Source: Leucobacter triazinivorans (GTDB lineage Bacteria; Actinomycetota; Actinomycetes; Actinomycetales; Microbacteriaceae). Taken from it: a stretch of 64,000 nucleotides of DNA. Of this stretch, positions 26,895-36,142 are shown one piece after another (position 1 is the first letter of the stretch; the number at the start of each line of letters is the position of its first letter). The notes beneath the pieces are model-generated. The model saw only the letters and a program-made list of their open reading frames with translations, did not search any database and was not told where the DNA came from. Location of the stretch: the NCBI RefSeq assembly GCF_004208635.1, contig NZ_CP035806.1, forward strand, positions 1,984,001 through 2,048,000. Reading direction: 5' to 3'. The translations under genes were made by a program, and so were the position numbers.

Positions 26895-28136
26895 ATGCAA
26901 TCCTCACCGCTGCGCGTCGGTTTCGTGATGCTGCACACCTCCCCGCTCGATGTGCCCGGCACGAAGGACGCCGGCGGGATGAACGTGGTGGTGCGTGCAC
27001 AGGCGGACGCGCTGGCGCGCGCCGGCCACGACGTCACCATCTTCACCCGGCGGAGCGATCCCGCGCTGCCGCACCGTTCGGAGCTGCGCCCGGGCCTGAC
27101 CGTGGTGCACCTCGACGCCGGACCCGCCCGCCTGCTCGCGAAGGGCGAGCACGAGGGGGTCATGGAGCAGTTCGGCGCCCTGCTCGATGCAGAGCTGCAG
27201 CGCAGCCCGGTCGACCTGCTGCACGCCGAGCACTGGTTCTCGGGTATCGCCGCGCTGCCCGCGGCGAAGAGCGCGGCGATCCCGCTCGTGCAGAGCTACC
27301 ACTCCATCGCGGCGCCGCCGGAATCGCCGCTCGGCGAGGGTGAGCGCCCGGAGTCCCCCGGGCGGCTGGCGGGCGAGCGCAGGCTCGCGCACGAGGTCGA
27401 CCTCGTGATCGCCGTGAGCGAGGCCGAGCGGCGCACCGTTATGGAGCGGCTGGACGGAGTCGACGATCGAGTGCGGGTGGTGCCCCTCGGCGTCGATACC
27501 GAGCTCTTCCACCCCTGCGCCACCCAGGAGTGCGCCGAGGATCGCGATTGGCTGAGCAGCGGTGGGCGTCCGGAGGTCATCGTCGTGGGCCGGCTGCACC
27601 CGCTGAAGGGCTTCGACCTGGTCATCGACGCGGTGGCGGCGATCGACCCGGATCGCCGACCCATGCTGCGTGTCGTGGGCGCACCGCCGCCCGACGGCGA
27701 CGACTACGTGCGCGCGCTGCACGAGGCCGTGGCCCAGCACGGCATGCTCTGCACTACCGCGTTCGACGGCGCGCTGCGTCGGCGCGACCTCGCCGAGCGC
27801 ATCCGCCGCGCAGGGATCATGCTCGTGCCGTCGCACTCTGAGACCTTCGGTCTCGTCGCGCTTGAGGCGGCCGCGTCTGGGGTGCCGGTGATCGCGCGTG
27901 ATGCCGGAGGTCTGCGCGAGGCGGTGATCGACGGTGAGACGGGCATCCTCATCCCGGTCGAGCCCGGTGCCGGCGACGATCCGCGGGTGTGGGCCGAGAC
28001 CATCGAGCGGCTGCTCGATGACGCCGAGCTGCGCGAGCGGATGGGTGCCACCGCGCGGGAGCACGCGCTGCGCCGCAGCTGGGACGCATCGGCCGAGCGG
28101 CTGCTCGAGGTCTATCGGGAACTGCTCGCGCGGTAG
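26895..28136 (+). CDS. GT4 glycosyltransferase, MshA-like
   Basis: A 413-residue retaining glycosyltransferase of the GT-B fold. SPLDVPGTKDAGGMNVVVRAQADALARAGHDV at the N-terminus resembles MshA, the N-acetylglucosaminyl transferase that starts mycothiol synthesis on inositol-3-phosphate; VVGRLHPLKGFDLVIDAV and SHSETFGLVALEAAASGVPV are the donor-site motifs of GT4. The ATG at 26895 is preferred to an upstream in-frame ATG at 26850 because homology starts there. Since MshA uses an inositol acceptor, its position beside an inositol island is notable, but a different acceptor cannot be excluded. Confidence 0.7.
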   Translation: MQSSPLRVGFVMLHTSPLDVPGTKDAGGMNVVVRAQADALARAGHDVTIFTRRSDPALPHRSELRPGLTVVHLDAGPARLLAKGEHEGVMEQFGALLDAELQRSPVDLLHAEHWFSGIAALPAAKSAAIPLVQSYHSIAAPPESPLGEGERPESPGRLAGERRLAHEVDLVIAVSEAERRTVMERLDGVDDRVRVVPLGVDTELFHPCATQECAEDRDWLSSGGRPEVIVVGRLHPLKGFDLVIDAVAAIDPDRRPMLRVVGAPPPDGDDYVRALHEAVAQHGMLCTTAFDGALRRRDLAERIRRAGIMLVPSHSETFGLVALEAAASGVPVIARDAGGLREAVIDGETGILIPVEPGAGDDPRVWAETIERLLDDAELRERMGATAREHALRRSWDASAERLLEVYRELLAR

Positions 28137-28138
28137 AT

Positions 28139-28236
28139 CCCGCGCGTCGGCAATAGACCCGCGCGTCGGCAATGGACCCGGACCGTCGGCGCTGGACCCG
28201 GCCCGTCGGCGCTGGACCCGGCCCGTCCGCGCGAGC
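28139..28236. repeat. 19-20-bp direct repeats after the glycosyltransferase
   Basis: Four to five imperfect copies of a 19-20-bp unit built on GTCGGC and GACCCG (GTCGGC at 28146, 28165, 28185 and 28205). They fill the first third of the 323-bp gap between the glycosyltransferase and the GntR gene. No open frame of interest is seen in this gap. Confidence 0.65.
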
Positions 28237-28292
28237 TCGCGCGCCAGTTGTTGTCACCAAACCTCGCGCGAGGGAGCAACTCCTGACGCGCC
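28237..28292. repeat. long palindrome, family B (copy 2, inverted)
   Basis: GCGCGCCAGTTGTTGTCACC pairs with CAACTCCTGACGCGCC across a GC-rich loop. Read on the minus strand, the core (GTTTGGTGACAACA) matches copies 1 and 3. It lies between a plus-strand 3' end and a minus-strand 3' end, where it could serve as a bidirectional terminator. Confidence 0.75.
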
Positions 28293-28380
28293 AACGAAGG
28301 TGCGGGTGCGGGTGCCGGACCTTCGACAAGTTCAGGGGTGGGTGCGGTGCGCGGGGCGTTGCGCCGATCAGATCGCGCCC

Positions 28381-28451
28381 GCCCTCCTCGCCGCGCCCGC
28401 CCTCCTCGCCGCGCCCGCCCTCCTCGCCGCGCCCGCCCTCCTCGGCGCGCT
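28381..28451. repeat. 18-bp tandem repeat next to the GntR stop codon
   Basis: Three exact copies of GCCCTCCTCGCCGCGCCC (from 28381, 28399 and 28417) and a fourth that diverges after ten bases. The array ends just before the stop of the minus-strand GntR gene. An exact 18-bp unit could in principle be translated in frame, but no gene runs through it. Confidence 0.85.
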
Positions 28452-28459
28452 CGGCGCTC

Positions 28460-29218
28460 TCAGCGGGAGACGAGCGTGGTCTCGAAGGAGTAGAGGTCGG
28501 GCCGGTAGCAGTGGTGGCCCGCCTCGATGACGCGCCCGCCGTGGTCGAACGCCACGCGATCCATCGTGAGTAGCGGGCTGCCCTTGGCGATCTCGAGCAG
28601 CTCGTGCTCTTCGCCGTGGGTGCGTCGCGCGCCGATCACCTGGTTGGCGATCTTGATGGTGATCCCTCGTGCGCGCAGGATCTCGTAGAGGCCCTGCCGC
28701 TCGAGCTGCTCGATCGTGAGGTCTGAGAATTCCGGCGGAAGCAGGTTCTCCAAGATCGCCATCGGGGTGCCGTCGGCGCTGCGCAACCGTCGCAGCCGGG
28801 TGACCTCGGCGCCGGGGGCCACGTGCAGTCGCTGCGCGGTCTCCTCATCGGCGGGGATGCGCTCGAGCGAGAGCACGCGCGTCGACGGCGTATGCCCCAC
28901 GCGCGTGAGATCCTCGTGGAGACTCGTGAGCTCGACCGGCCGGCTCACGCGCGCCTGCACCACCTGCGTGCCGATGCCGCGTCGCCGCACGAGCAGGCCC
29001 TTGTTGACGAGCTCCTGGATCGCCCGCCGCACCGTCGGGCGGGAGAGCCCGAGGCGCTCGCCGATGGATATCTCGTTCTCGAGGCGGGCGCCCGCCGGGA
29101 TCACACCCTCGCGGATCGCGCGCTCGAGGCGGCTGGAGATCTGGAAGTACAGGGGTACCGGGCCGGAGCGATCGAGGTCGGTGAAGAGCTCGTCCGGCCA
29201 CACGGGGGCAGTGCTCAT
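28460..29218 (-). CDS. iolR: GntR-family (HutC subfamily) regulator of inositol catabolism, IolR-like
   Basis: A 252-residue repressor. The N-terminal winged helix (residues about 20-85) has PLYFQISSRLERAIREGVIPAG, LGLSRPTVRRAIQEL and GLLVRRRGIGTQV; the rest is a UTRA ligand domain. It is divergent from iolC across a 208-bp gap containing the dyad TTGTTAGGACAA. In Corynebacterium glutamicum a GntR-type IolR represses the inositol genes through a KGWCHTRACA motif (from memory), and this site fits that motif, so I assign the same role here. Three further sites occur in the island. Confidence 0.8.
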   Translation of the reverse strand: MSTAPVWPDELFTDLDRSGPVPLYFQISSRLERAIREGVIPAGARLENEISIGERLGLSRPTVRRAIQELVNKGLLVRRRGIGTQVVQARVSRPVELTSLHEDLTRVGHTPSTRVLSLERIPADEETAQRLHVAPGAEVTRLRRLRSADGTPMAILENLLPPEFSDLTIEQLERQGLYEILRARGITIKIANQVIGARRTHGEEHELLEIAKGSPLLTMDRVAFDHGGRVIEAGHHCYRPDLYSFETTLVSR

Positions 29219-29364
29219 GGTCCCTCCCTGGAACATCGAGCGGCGTTGATCGGCGGACCCGGCCACGCTTTGTGATGACAACCTTACCTCCTGCGGGCTT
29301 CGCGCGTGACGGGTCGACGGCGCGGCGCCGCGAAATCCGCGTGCGGGGCGCACACTTCGTGCTA

Positions 29365-29376
29365 TTGTTAGGACAA
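29365..29376 (-). promoter_or_regulatory. GntR/IolR-type operator before iolC
   Basis: The minus-strand reading TTGTCCTAACAA (plus strand TTGTTAGGACAA) is a dyad about 50 bases upstream of the iolC ATG and 150 bases from the regulator's start. It agrees at every position with the 12-mer TTGTCYTWWCAA shared by four promoters in the window. Confidence 0.75.
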
Positions 29377-29426
29377 ATGCGCCGGCGCACTCCGCGCTGC
29401 GCGTCACCTCGGAAGGCGGGTAGCGA

Positions 29427-30380
29427 ATGTCGGAACAACGGCGTCCTGATGACGTGCTGGTGATGGGCCGGCTGGGAGTCGATGTCTACCCGCTCCAGCA
29501 GGGCCCTCTCGAAGACGTCGAGAGCTTCGGCAAGTACCTCGGCGGCAGCGCAGCCAACGTCTCGGTGGCCGCCGCGAAGTACGGGCACTCGGCCGCGCTC
29601 GTGTCCCGCGTCGGCGACGATCCCTTCGGCCGCTACCTGCTGCGCGAGCTCAGCCGTCTCGGCGTCGATCCGCGCGAGGTGCGAGTCGATCCGGAGTACC
29701 CGACCCCCGTCACCTTCTGCGAGATCTTCCCGCCCGACGACTTCCCGCTCTACTTCTACCGCAAGCCGAAGGCGCCCGACCTGCAGATCGGGAGCGCCGA
29801 CCTCGACCTCGATGCCGTGCGCGACGCCCGCATCTTCTGGTTCACGCTCACCGGTCTCAGCGAGGAGCCGAGCCGAGCCGCGCACCATGCGGCGCTCGAG
29901 GCCCGCGGTCGCCGGCAGCACACGGTCTTCGACCTCGACTACCGCCCGATGTTCTGGGCGGATCCCGCAGAGGCCACGGCCCAGGTGGCGCGTGCGATCG
30001 AGAACACGACCGTCGCCGTCGGCAACAAGGAGGAGTGCGAGGTCGCCGTGGGCGAGACCGAGCCCGATCGCGCGGCCGACGCGCTGCTCGAGCGCGGCGT
30101 CGAGCTGGCCATCGTGAAGCAGGGCCCCAAGGGTGTGCTGGCCAAGACCCGCGAGGAGCGGGTCGAGGTGCCGCCGCACCTCGTCGATGTCGTCAACGGC
30201 CTGGGCTCGGGCGACGCCTTCGGCGGGGCGCTCTGCCACGGCCTGCTCGAGGGCTGGGGCCTCGAGCGCGTCCTCCGCTTCGCCAACGTCGCCGGCGCGA
30301 TCGTGGCCACTCGACTCGAGTGCTCCACGGCCATGCCCGACGCCACCGAGGTCGAAGCCGTACTGACGAAGGGAGCCTGA
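29427..30380 (+). CDS. iolC: 5-dehydro-2-deoxygluconokinase
   Basis: A 317-residue PfkB/ribokinase-family kinase that phosphorylates 2-deoxy-5-keto-D-gluconate in myo-inositol breakdown. The start VLVMGRLGVDVYPLQQG, the ESFGKYLGGSAANVSVAAA signature near residue 40, and the catalytic GLGSGDAFGGAL near 260 are all present. First gene of the iol operon, directly downstream of an IolR-type operator. The aldolase gene begins one base after its stop. Confidence 0.92.
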   Translation: MSEQRRPDDVLVMGRLGVDVYPLQQGPLEDVESFGKYLGGSAANVSVAAAKYGHSAALVSRVGDDPFGRYLLRELSRLGVDPREVRVDPEYPTPVTFCEIFPPDDFPLYFYRKPKAPDLQIGSADLDLDAVRDARIFWFTLTGLSEEPSRAAHHAALEARGRRQHTVFDLDYRPMFWADPAEATAQVARAIENTTVAVGNKEECEVAVGETEPDRAADALLERGVELAIVKQGPKGVLAKTREERVEVPPHLVDVVNGLGSGDAFGGALCHGLLEGWGLERVLRFANVAGAIVATRLECSTAMPDATEVEAVLTKGA

Positions 30381-30381
30381 G

Positions 30382-31263
30382 ATGGCGTTGGACTTCGAGC
30401 GTCTGCGCGAGCTGCGTGCCGCCGATCCCGCGGGCATCGGCCGCGCGCTCGCGGAGCGCAAGCGCCGCGAGGTGATCCGCGGCGACGGGCGCCTCTTCAT
30501 CGTGGCGGCCGACCATCCGGCGCGCGGCGCCGTCGCGGTCGGCGCGGATCCCACCGCGATGGCCGACCGCTACGAGCTGCTCGAACGCATGGCGCTCGCC
30601 GTCTCCCGTCCGGGAGTGGACGGCGTGCTGGGCACCCCCGATATCATCGACGACCTCGCCGCGCTCGGTCTGCTCGATGACAAGATCGTGGTGGGCTCCA
30701 TGAACCGCGGCGGGCTGCGCGGCGCCTCCTTCGAGATGGACGACCGGTACACCGCCTATGACGTCGAGGCGATGGTACGGCAGGGGATCGACTTCGCGAA
30801 GACCCTCATCCGCGTCGACCTGAACGACGCGGGCACCGCCGCCACGCTCGAGGCCACCGCCCGGGCCGTGAACGCCGCGGCCGCGGCCGGCCTGCCCATC
30901 ATGCTCGAGCCCTTCATGAGCAACCGGGTCGACGGCAGGGTCGTCAACGACCTCTCGGCCGACGCCGTGATCCTCTCGACCGCCATCGCCTCCGGCCTCG
31001 GCAACTCGAGCGCCTACACCTGGATGAAGCTGCCGGTCGTGCCGGAGATGGAGCGCGTGATGGCGGCGACCACCATGCCGACCCTGCTGCTCGGCGGCGA
31101 CAACGGCGGCGATCCCGACGAGACCTTCGCGTCCTGGGCCGAGGCGCTCGCGCTGCCCGGCGTGCGCGGTCTCACCGTGGGGCGCACCCTGCTCTATCCC
31201 CACGACGGCGACGTCGCCGCAGCCGTCGACACCGCCGCCCGCCTCGTGCACACTGACCTGTAG
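30382..31263 (+). CDS. (beta/alpha)8 aldolase of inositol catabolism (Cgl0159 family; IolJ-equivalent)
   Basis: A 293-residue TIM-barrel protein of the type found directly after iolC in corynebacterial inositol clusters. It is the best candidate for cleaving 2-deoxy-5-keto-D-gluconate 6-phosphate into dihydroxyacetone phosphate and malonate semialdehyde, a step that Bacillus performs with the unrelated class II enzyme IolJ. FIVAADHPARG, a FAKTLIRVDLND segment that probably carries the Schiff-base Lys, and LLLGGDNGGDP are visible. The function is inferred from cluster position and fold. Confidence 0.8.
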   Translation: MALDFERLRELRAADPAGIGRALAERKRREVIRGDGRLFIVAADHPARGAVAVGADPTAMADRYELLERMALAVSRPGVDGVLGTPDIIDDLAALGLLDDKIVVGSMNRGGLRGASFEMDDRYTAYDVEAMVRQGIDFAKTLIRVDLNDAGTAATLEATARAVNAAAAAGLPIMLEPFMSNRVDGRVVNDLSADAVILSTAIASGLGNSSAYTWMKLPVVPEMERVMAATTMPTLLLGGDNGGDPDETFASWAEALALPGVRGLTVGRTLLYPHDGDVAAAVDTAARLVHTDL

Positions 31264-31280
31264 GGATTCCGCAATCCGCC

Positions 31281-31364
31281 GTCATCCTGCGCAAGCGTGC
31301 GTGTCGCAGGATCTCACCCCACTCGACCTGGATCCTGCGATCCGCTTCGCGGCCGCAGGATGAC
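31281..31364. repeat. GTCAT-type palindrome (family A), aldolase-iolA gap
   Basis: Begins GTCATCCTGCGCAAGCGTGC, passes through GTCGCAGGATC, and after a spacer reads GGATCCTGCGATCCGC then GCCGCAGGATGAC. Nested arms can fold as one long or two short hairpins. It fills most of the 116-bp gap. Confidence 0.85.
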
Positions 31365-31379
31365 GAAGAAGGAGCAATC

Positions 31380-32891
31380 ATGACCACCGAAACCCCCGTG
31401 ATCCCGCACTGGATCGACGGCGCCCGCCGCGAGTCGGCGAGCGGCCGCACCGCGCCCGTCTACAACCCCGCGACCGGCGAGGTGCGGGCGCACGTCGCGC
31501 TGGCCGATGAGGCCGAGATCGCCGAGGCCATCGCGTCGGCGCACCGCGGCTTCGAGCTGTGGAGCGAGTTCTCCATGGCGAAGCGCCAGACCATCATCTT
31601 CACGTTCCGCGAGCTGCTGAACGCCCGCAAGGGCGAGCTGGCCGCGATCATCACCGCCGAGCACGGCAAGGTACTCTCCGACGCGATGGGCGAGATCCTG
31701 CGCGGCCAGGAAGTCGTGGAGCTCGCGACCGGCTTCCCGCACCTCATTAAGGGCGCCTTCTCCGAGAACGCCTCGACCGGCATCGACGTGTACTCGATCA
31801 AGCAGCCCATCGGCGTCGCCGGCATCATCTCGCCCTTCAACTTCCCCGCGATGGTGCCGATGTGGTTCTTCCCCATCGCCATCGCGGCGGGCAACGCGGT
31901 CATCGTGAAGCCGAGCGAGAAGGATCCCTCGGCGTCGCTGTGGCTCGCCGAGCTGTGGAAGGAGGCAGGCCTTCCCGACGGCGTGTTCACCGTGCTCAAC
32001 GGCGACAAGCTCGCGGTCGACGGCCTGCTCACCTCGCCCGACGTGGCCTCGATCTCGTTCGTCGGCTCGACGCCCATCGCGCAGTACATCTACGAGACCG
32101 CCGCGAAGCACGGCAAGCGCGTGCAGGCGCTCGGCGGCGCGAAGAACCATATGCTGGTGCTGCCCGACGCCGACCTCGACCTCGTGGCCGACCAGGCGAT
32201 CAACGCCGGATACGGCGCCGCGGGCGAGCGCTGCATGGCGATCTCGGTGGTGCTGGCCGTGGAGCCGGTGGCCGACGAGCTGATCGAGAAGATCACGGAG
32301 CGCATCGCGAAGCTCAACATCGGCAACGGCGCCTCGACGCCCGAGCCCGACATGGGGCCGCTCATCACCGATGTGCATCGCGACAAGGTCACGGGCTACA
32401 TCGACATCGCCGAGCAGGACGGCGCGACGATCGTCGTCGACGGCCGCGACTTCGCGGTCGACGGTCACGAGGGCGGCTTCTTCGTCGGCCCCACGCTCAT
32501 CGACAACGTCCCCACCACCTCGCGCGCCTACACCGAGGAGATCTTCGGCCCGGTGCTCGAGATCGTGCGCGTCAAGACCTTCGAGGAGGGCGTGAGCCTG
32601 ATCAATTCGGGCGCCTTCGGCAACGGCACCGCGATCTTCACGAACGACGGCGGTGCGGCTCGCCGCTTCCAGCACGAGATCCAGGTCGGCATGATCGGCA
32701 TCAACGTGCCGATCCCCGTGCCTGTGGCCTACCACTCCTTCGGGGGCTGGAAGGCGTCGCTCTTCGGCGACGCGAAGGCCTACGGCGTGCACGGCTTCGA
32801 CTTCTTCACTCGCGAGAAGGCGATCACCAGCCGCTGGCTCGATCCCGCCGCGCACGGCGGCATCAACCTCGGCTTCCCGCAGAACGACTAG
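31380..32891 (+). CDS. iolA: methylmalonate/malonate-semialdehyde dehydrogenase (CoA-acylating)
   Basis: A 503-residue ALDH of the MmsA/IolA type that turns malonate semialdehyde into acetyl-CoA and CO2, the last step of inositol catabolism. ISPFNFPAMVPMWFFPIAIA near residue 150 and QALGGAKNHMLVLPDAD near 250 are diagnostic; the nucleophile is Cys285 in AGERCMAIS. The general-base Glu of ordinary ALDHs is replaced in QALGGAKNH, as expected for the CoA-acylating branch. Confidence 0.93.
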   Translation: MTTETPVIPHWIDGARRESASGRTAPVYNPATGEVRAHVALADEAEIAEAIASAHRGFELWSEFSMAKRQTIIFTFRELLNARKGELAAIITAEHGKVLSDAMGEILRGQEVVELATGFPHLIKGAFSENASTGIDVYSIKQPIGVAGIISPFNFPAMVPMWFFPIAIAAGNAVIVKPSEKDPSASLWLAELWKEAGLPDGVFTVLNGDKLAVDGLLTSPDVASISFVGSTPIAQYIYETAAKHGKRVQALGGAKNHMLVLPDADLDLVADQAINAGYGAAGERCMAISVVLAVEPVADELIEKITERIAKLNIGNGASTPEPDMGPLITDVHRDKVTGYIDIAEQDGATIVVDGRDFAVDGHEGGFFVGPTLIDNVPTTSRAYTEEIFGPVLEIVRVKTFEEGVSLINSGAFGNGTAIFTNDGGAARRFQHEIQVGMIGINVPIPVPVAYHSFGGWKASLFGDAKAYGVHGFDFFTREKAITSRWLDPAAHGGINLGFPQND

Positions 32892-32925
32892 CACTACCCG
32901 TCACCAGGTGATGGGAAGAGTTCCC

Positions 32926-33010
32926 GTCATCCTGCGCGAGGAACGAGTCGCAGGATCTCACCGCGAGATCCTGGATACTGCGACTCGTTGCGCTCCGCTC
33001 GACCGACGAC
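32926..33010. repeat. GTCAT-type palindrome (family A), iolA-iolB gap
   Basis: GTCATCCTGCGCGAGGAACG, GAGTCGCAGGATC, a spacer, then a diverged right half (CTGCGACTCGTTGCGCTCCG) that has lost the GCGCAGGATGAC end. The iolB ribosome site GGGGAG follows at once. Confidence 0.8.
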
Positions 33011-33032
33011 ACTCCTGAGAGGGGAGACGAAC

Positions 33033-33968
33033 ATGACGCAGCAGGCCGAACGCTGGTTCCACCGCCGCGGCGAACTCGCCGAGGGCGGCTGGGAGACCGT
33101 GGTCGACGAGCGCATCCCGGGCTGGGAGCACACCGGCATTCGAGTGGGCAGACTCGAACCGGGCGCCTCGCTCGAGCTCGACGGCACCGGCGTCGAACGA
33201 TTGATCGTCCCCCTCTCCGGCTCCTTCGCAGTGACGCACACCGAGAACGCGGCCGGTGGCGAGAGCGCCGAGACTGTCACCGAGCTGGCGGGCCGCGCCT
33301 CCGTCTTCGACGGCCGCACCGACATGCTCTACCTCTCGTCGGCGGCGACCGGCACGGTCACCGCCCGCTCCGAGGGCGAGAGCCGCTTCCTGGTCGCGAC
33401 CTCGCCCACCGATACGGTCCGCCCCACCCGCTACCTGCCGGTGGACGAGATCCCCGTCGAGCTGCGCGGCGCAGGCGCCTCGAGCCGCCAGGTGCACAAC
33501 TTCGGCCGCAAGGAGGTGCTCGACGCCGCACGCTTCATCGTGGTGGAGGTGATCACGCCGGCCGAGAACTGGTCGTCGTACCCGCCGCACAAGCACGACG
33601 AGCACATCCCCGGCCACGAGTCGCAGCTCGAGGAGATCTACTACTTCGAGCTGGCCCCGACGAAGGAGGCACCCGCGGGCGTCGATCCCGAACGCGCCTT
33701 CGGCATGTTCAGCTCGTACTCCTCGCCGGCCGGGCACCTCGAGATCGACTCGCAGGTGAAGACCGGAGACGTCGCGCTCGTGCCCTACGGCTACCACGGG
33801 CCCGCGGTCGCGGCTCCGGGCTACGACATGTACTACCTCAACGTGATGGCCGGACCCGATCCCGATCGCAGCTGGCTCATCAGCGATGACCCGGCCCACG
33901 GCTGGGTGCGCGACACCTGGGAGGGGCAGCAGCTCGATCCCCGGCTCCCCTTCGAACCGGATCGCTAG
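33033..33968 (+). CDS. iolB: 5-deoxy-glucuronate isomerase
   Basis: A 311-residue bicupin enzyme that converts 5-deoxy-glucuronate to 2-deoxy-5-keto-gluconate. The metal-site strand YPPHKHDEHIPGHESQLEEIYYFE (about residues 185-208) has the family's two His and Glu ligands; VPYGYHGPAVAAPGYDMYYLNVMAGP near the end is equally typical. Start fixed by GGGGAG eight bases before the ATG. Confidence 0.93.
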   Translation: MTQQAERWFHRRGELAEGGWETVVDERIPGWEHTGIRVGRLEPGASLELDGTGVERLIVPLSGSFAVTHTENAAGGESAETVTELAGRASVFDGRTDMLYLSSAATGTVTARSEGESRFLVATSPTDTVRPTRYLPVDEIPVELRGAGASSRQVHNFGRKEVLDAARFIVVEVITPAENWSSYPPHKHDEHIPGHESQLEEIYYFELAPTKEAPAGVDPERAFGMFSSYSSPAGHLEIDSQVKTGDVALVPYGYHGPAVAAPGYDMYYLNVMAGPDPDRSWLISDDPAHGWVRDTWEGQQLDPRLPFEPDR

Positions 33969-33972
33969 ACCC

Positions 33973-34066
33973 GTCGTTCTGCGCGAGCGAAGAGAGATCC
34001 TGCGACTCGCGAGCTCGCGCAGGATGACGAGAGAACCGAGACCCTGCGACTTCGCGCAGGATGACG
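33973..34066. repeat. GTCAT-type palindrome (family A) with duplicated right half, iolB-iolD gap
   Basis: GTCGTTCTGCGCGAGCGAAG begins the left part; the right half appears twice, once ending AGGATGAC at 34028 and again as CCTGCGACTTCGCGCAGGAT ending at 34066. It starts four bases after the iolB stop. Confidence 0.8.
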
Positions 34067-34092
34067 AGAGACCACCCCGCAAGGAGACACCG

Positions 34093-36048
34093 ATGACCAC
34101 CCGCCGCATGACCGTCAGCCAGGCGCTCGTCGAGTTCCTGGCGAACCAGTGGACCGTCGACCGCGCCGCCGACGGCAGCGAGATCCGCGAGCGCACCATT
34201 CCGGGCATGTTCGGCATCTTCGGCCACGGCAACGTCGCCGGTGTGGGTCAGGCGCTGAAGCAGTGCAACGCCCTGAACCCCGATCTGATGCCCTACTACC
34301 AGGCCCGCAACGAGCAGGCCATGGTGCACCAGGCCGTCGGCTACGCCCGCATGCATCGGCGCCGCGGCACGTACGCCTCCGCGGCGTCGGTGGGCCCCGG
34401 CGCCACGAACCTGCTCACGGGCGCGGCGCTGGCCACCACCAACCGTCTGCCGGCTCTGCTGCTGCCGAGCGACACCTTCGCCACGCGCGTCGCCGATCCG
34501 GTGCTGCAGCAGCTGGAGCAGCCGCACGACATCGGCCTCACCGTCAACGACGCGTTCCGCCCGGTCTCGAAGTTCTTCGACCGGGTGCAGCGCCCGGAGC
34601 AGCTGTTCTCGATCGCGCTCGCCGCGATGCGCGTGCTCACCGACCCCGCCGAGACGGGAGCGGTCACCATCGCGCTGCCGGAGGACGTGCAGGCGGAGGC
34701 CATGGACGTGCCGCTCGAGTTCCTGCAGCCCCGCGAGTGGCGCATCCGCCGGCCCCTGCCCGAGCGCGACGTGCTCGCCCTCGCGATCGAGGCGATCCGC
34801 GCGGCGAAGCGCCCGTTCATCGTGGCCGGTGGCGGGGTGCTGTACTCCGATGCCGAGCAGCAGCTGCGCGAGTTCGTCGAGGCGACGGGCATCCCGGTCG
34901 GCTCCTCGCAGGCCGGCGGCGGTGTGCTCGATTGGGACCACCCGCAGTACCTGGGCGGCGTCGGCGCGACCGGCACGCTCGCGGCCAACCGGCTCGCCGC
35001 CGAGGCCGACCTCATCATCGGCATCGGCACCCGGTACAGCGACTTCACCACGGCCTCGCGCACGGCGTTCCAGAACCCGGACGCGCGGTTCGTGAACATC
35101 AACGTGGCGTCGTTCGACGCCTACAAGCACGGCACGCAGATTCCCGTGATCGCCGACGCCCGCGAGACGCTCCTCGAGCTGATCGGTGCCGTTGACGGCA
35201 GTGCCCACGGAAACGGGGCGGCCGGGGATCTGCGTGTCGACCCCTCCTATGCCGAGCGCATCGCGCGCGAGAAGGCGGAGTGGGACGCCGCCGTGGACGA
35301 GGCCTTCGCCCCCTCCGGCCTCGCGCTGCCGGGCCAGCCCGAGATCATCGGGGCGGTGCAGCGGGCGTCGGCACCCGAGGACGTCATCGTGCAGGCTGCG
35401 GGATCGCTGCCCGGCGACCTCCACAAGCTGTGGCGCGTGCGCGACCCGCTCGGCTACCACGTCGAGTACGCGTACTCGTGCATGGGCTACGAGATCGCCG
35501 GCGGGCTCGGCGCGAAGCGCGGACTGCTGGCCGCGGGCGACGACCGCGACGTGATCGTGATGGTGGGCGACGGCTCGTACCTGATGCTCAACACCGAGCT
35601 CGTCACGGCGGTCGCCGAGGGCATCAAGCTCATCGTGATCCTCATTCAGAACCACGGCTACGCCTCGATCGGCCACCTCTCCGAGACCGTCGGATCGGAG
35701 CGCTTCGGCACCTGGTACCGCTCCTACGACTCGGAGGCGAAGAACTTCCAGGGCGACGAGATCCTGCCCGTCGACCTCGCGATGAACGCGCGCAGCTACG
35801 GAATGGACGTCATCGAGGTGGATCCCGGGGCCTCCGCGATCACGGATCTGCAGGCCGCGATCGCGCAGGCGAAGGCGTCGGATCGCGCCACCTTCATCCA
35901 CATCAACAGCGACCCGCTGATCTACGCGCCCGACGGCGCGGGCTGGTGGGACGTCCCCGTGCCGCAGGTGTCGACGCTCGAGTCGACGCAGCGCGCCCGC
36001 GCGGAGTACGAGCGGCAGGTCGCCGCGCAGAAGCCGCTGCTGGGGTAG
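34093..36048 (+). CDS. iolD: 3D-(3,5/4)-trihydroxycyclohexane-1,2-dione hydrolase
   Basis: A 651-residue thiamine-diphosphate enzyme of the acetolactate-synthase superfamily that opens the inositol ring to 5-deoxy-glucuronate. The activating Glu is in QARNEQAMVHQ near residue 78; GIFGHGNVAGVGQAL near 45 is an IolD signature; the TPP/Mg motif runs from MVGDGSYLMLNTEL (near 490) to IQNHGY. Length is normal. Ribosome site AAGGAG precedes the ATG. A second homologue is at 51694-53643. Confidence 0.94.
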   Translation: MTTRRMTVSQALVEFLANQWTVDRAADGSEIRERTIPGMFGIFGHGNVAGVGQALKQCNALNPDLMPYYQARNEQAMVHQAVGYARMHRRRGTYASAASVGPGATNLLTGAALATTNRLPALLLPSDTFATRVADPVLQQLEQPHDIGLTVNDAFRPVSKFFDRVQRPEQLFSIALAAMRVLTDPAETGAVTIALPEDVQAEAMDVPLEFLQPREWRIRRPLPERDVLALAIEAIRAAKRPFIVAGGGVLYSDAEQQLREFVEATGIPVGSSQAGGGVLDWDHPQYLGGVGATGTLAANRLAAEADLIIGIGTRYSDFTTASRTAFQNPDARFVNINVASFDAYKHGTQIPVIADARETLLELIGAVDGSAHGNGAAGDLRVDPSYAERIAREKAEWDAAVDEAFAPSGLALPGQPEIIGAVQRASAPEDVIVQAAGSLPGDLHKLWRVRDPLGYHVEYAYSCMGYEIAGGLGAKRGLLAAGDDRDVIVMVGDGSYLMLNTELVTAVAEGIKLIVILIQNHGYASIGHLSETVGSERFGTWYRSYDSEAKNFQGDEILPVDLAMNARSYGMDVIEVDPGASAITDLQAAIAQAKASDRATFIHINSDPLIYAPDGAGWWDVPVPQVSTLESTQRARAEYERQVAAQKPLLG

Positions 36049-36142
36049 TCGCTGCCGGCCTGGCTGCTGTGCCGGGTGAGCTGTTGCTGGCCCAGCTGTT
36101 GCTGGTCTGGTTCTTGTCGACCGGCTGCTGCCGCCGTTCGTG

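Noticed and set aside
26895..28136. Firm assignment of the glycosyltransferase as mshA
   Set aside because: The N-terminal pattern fits, but GT4 enzymes are very similar to each other and no other mycothiol gene is adjacent, so no symbol was given.
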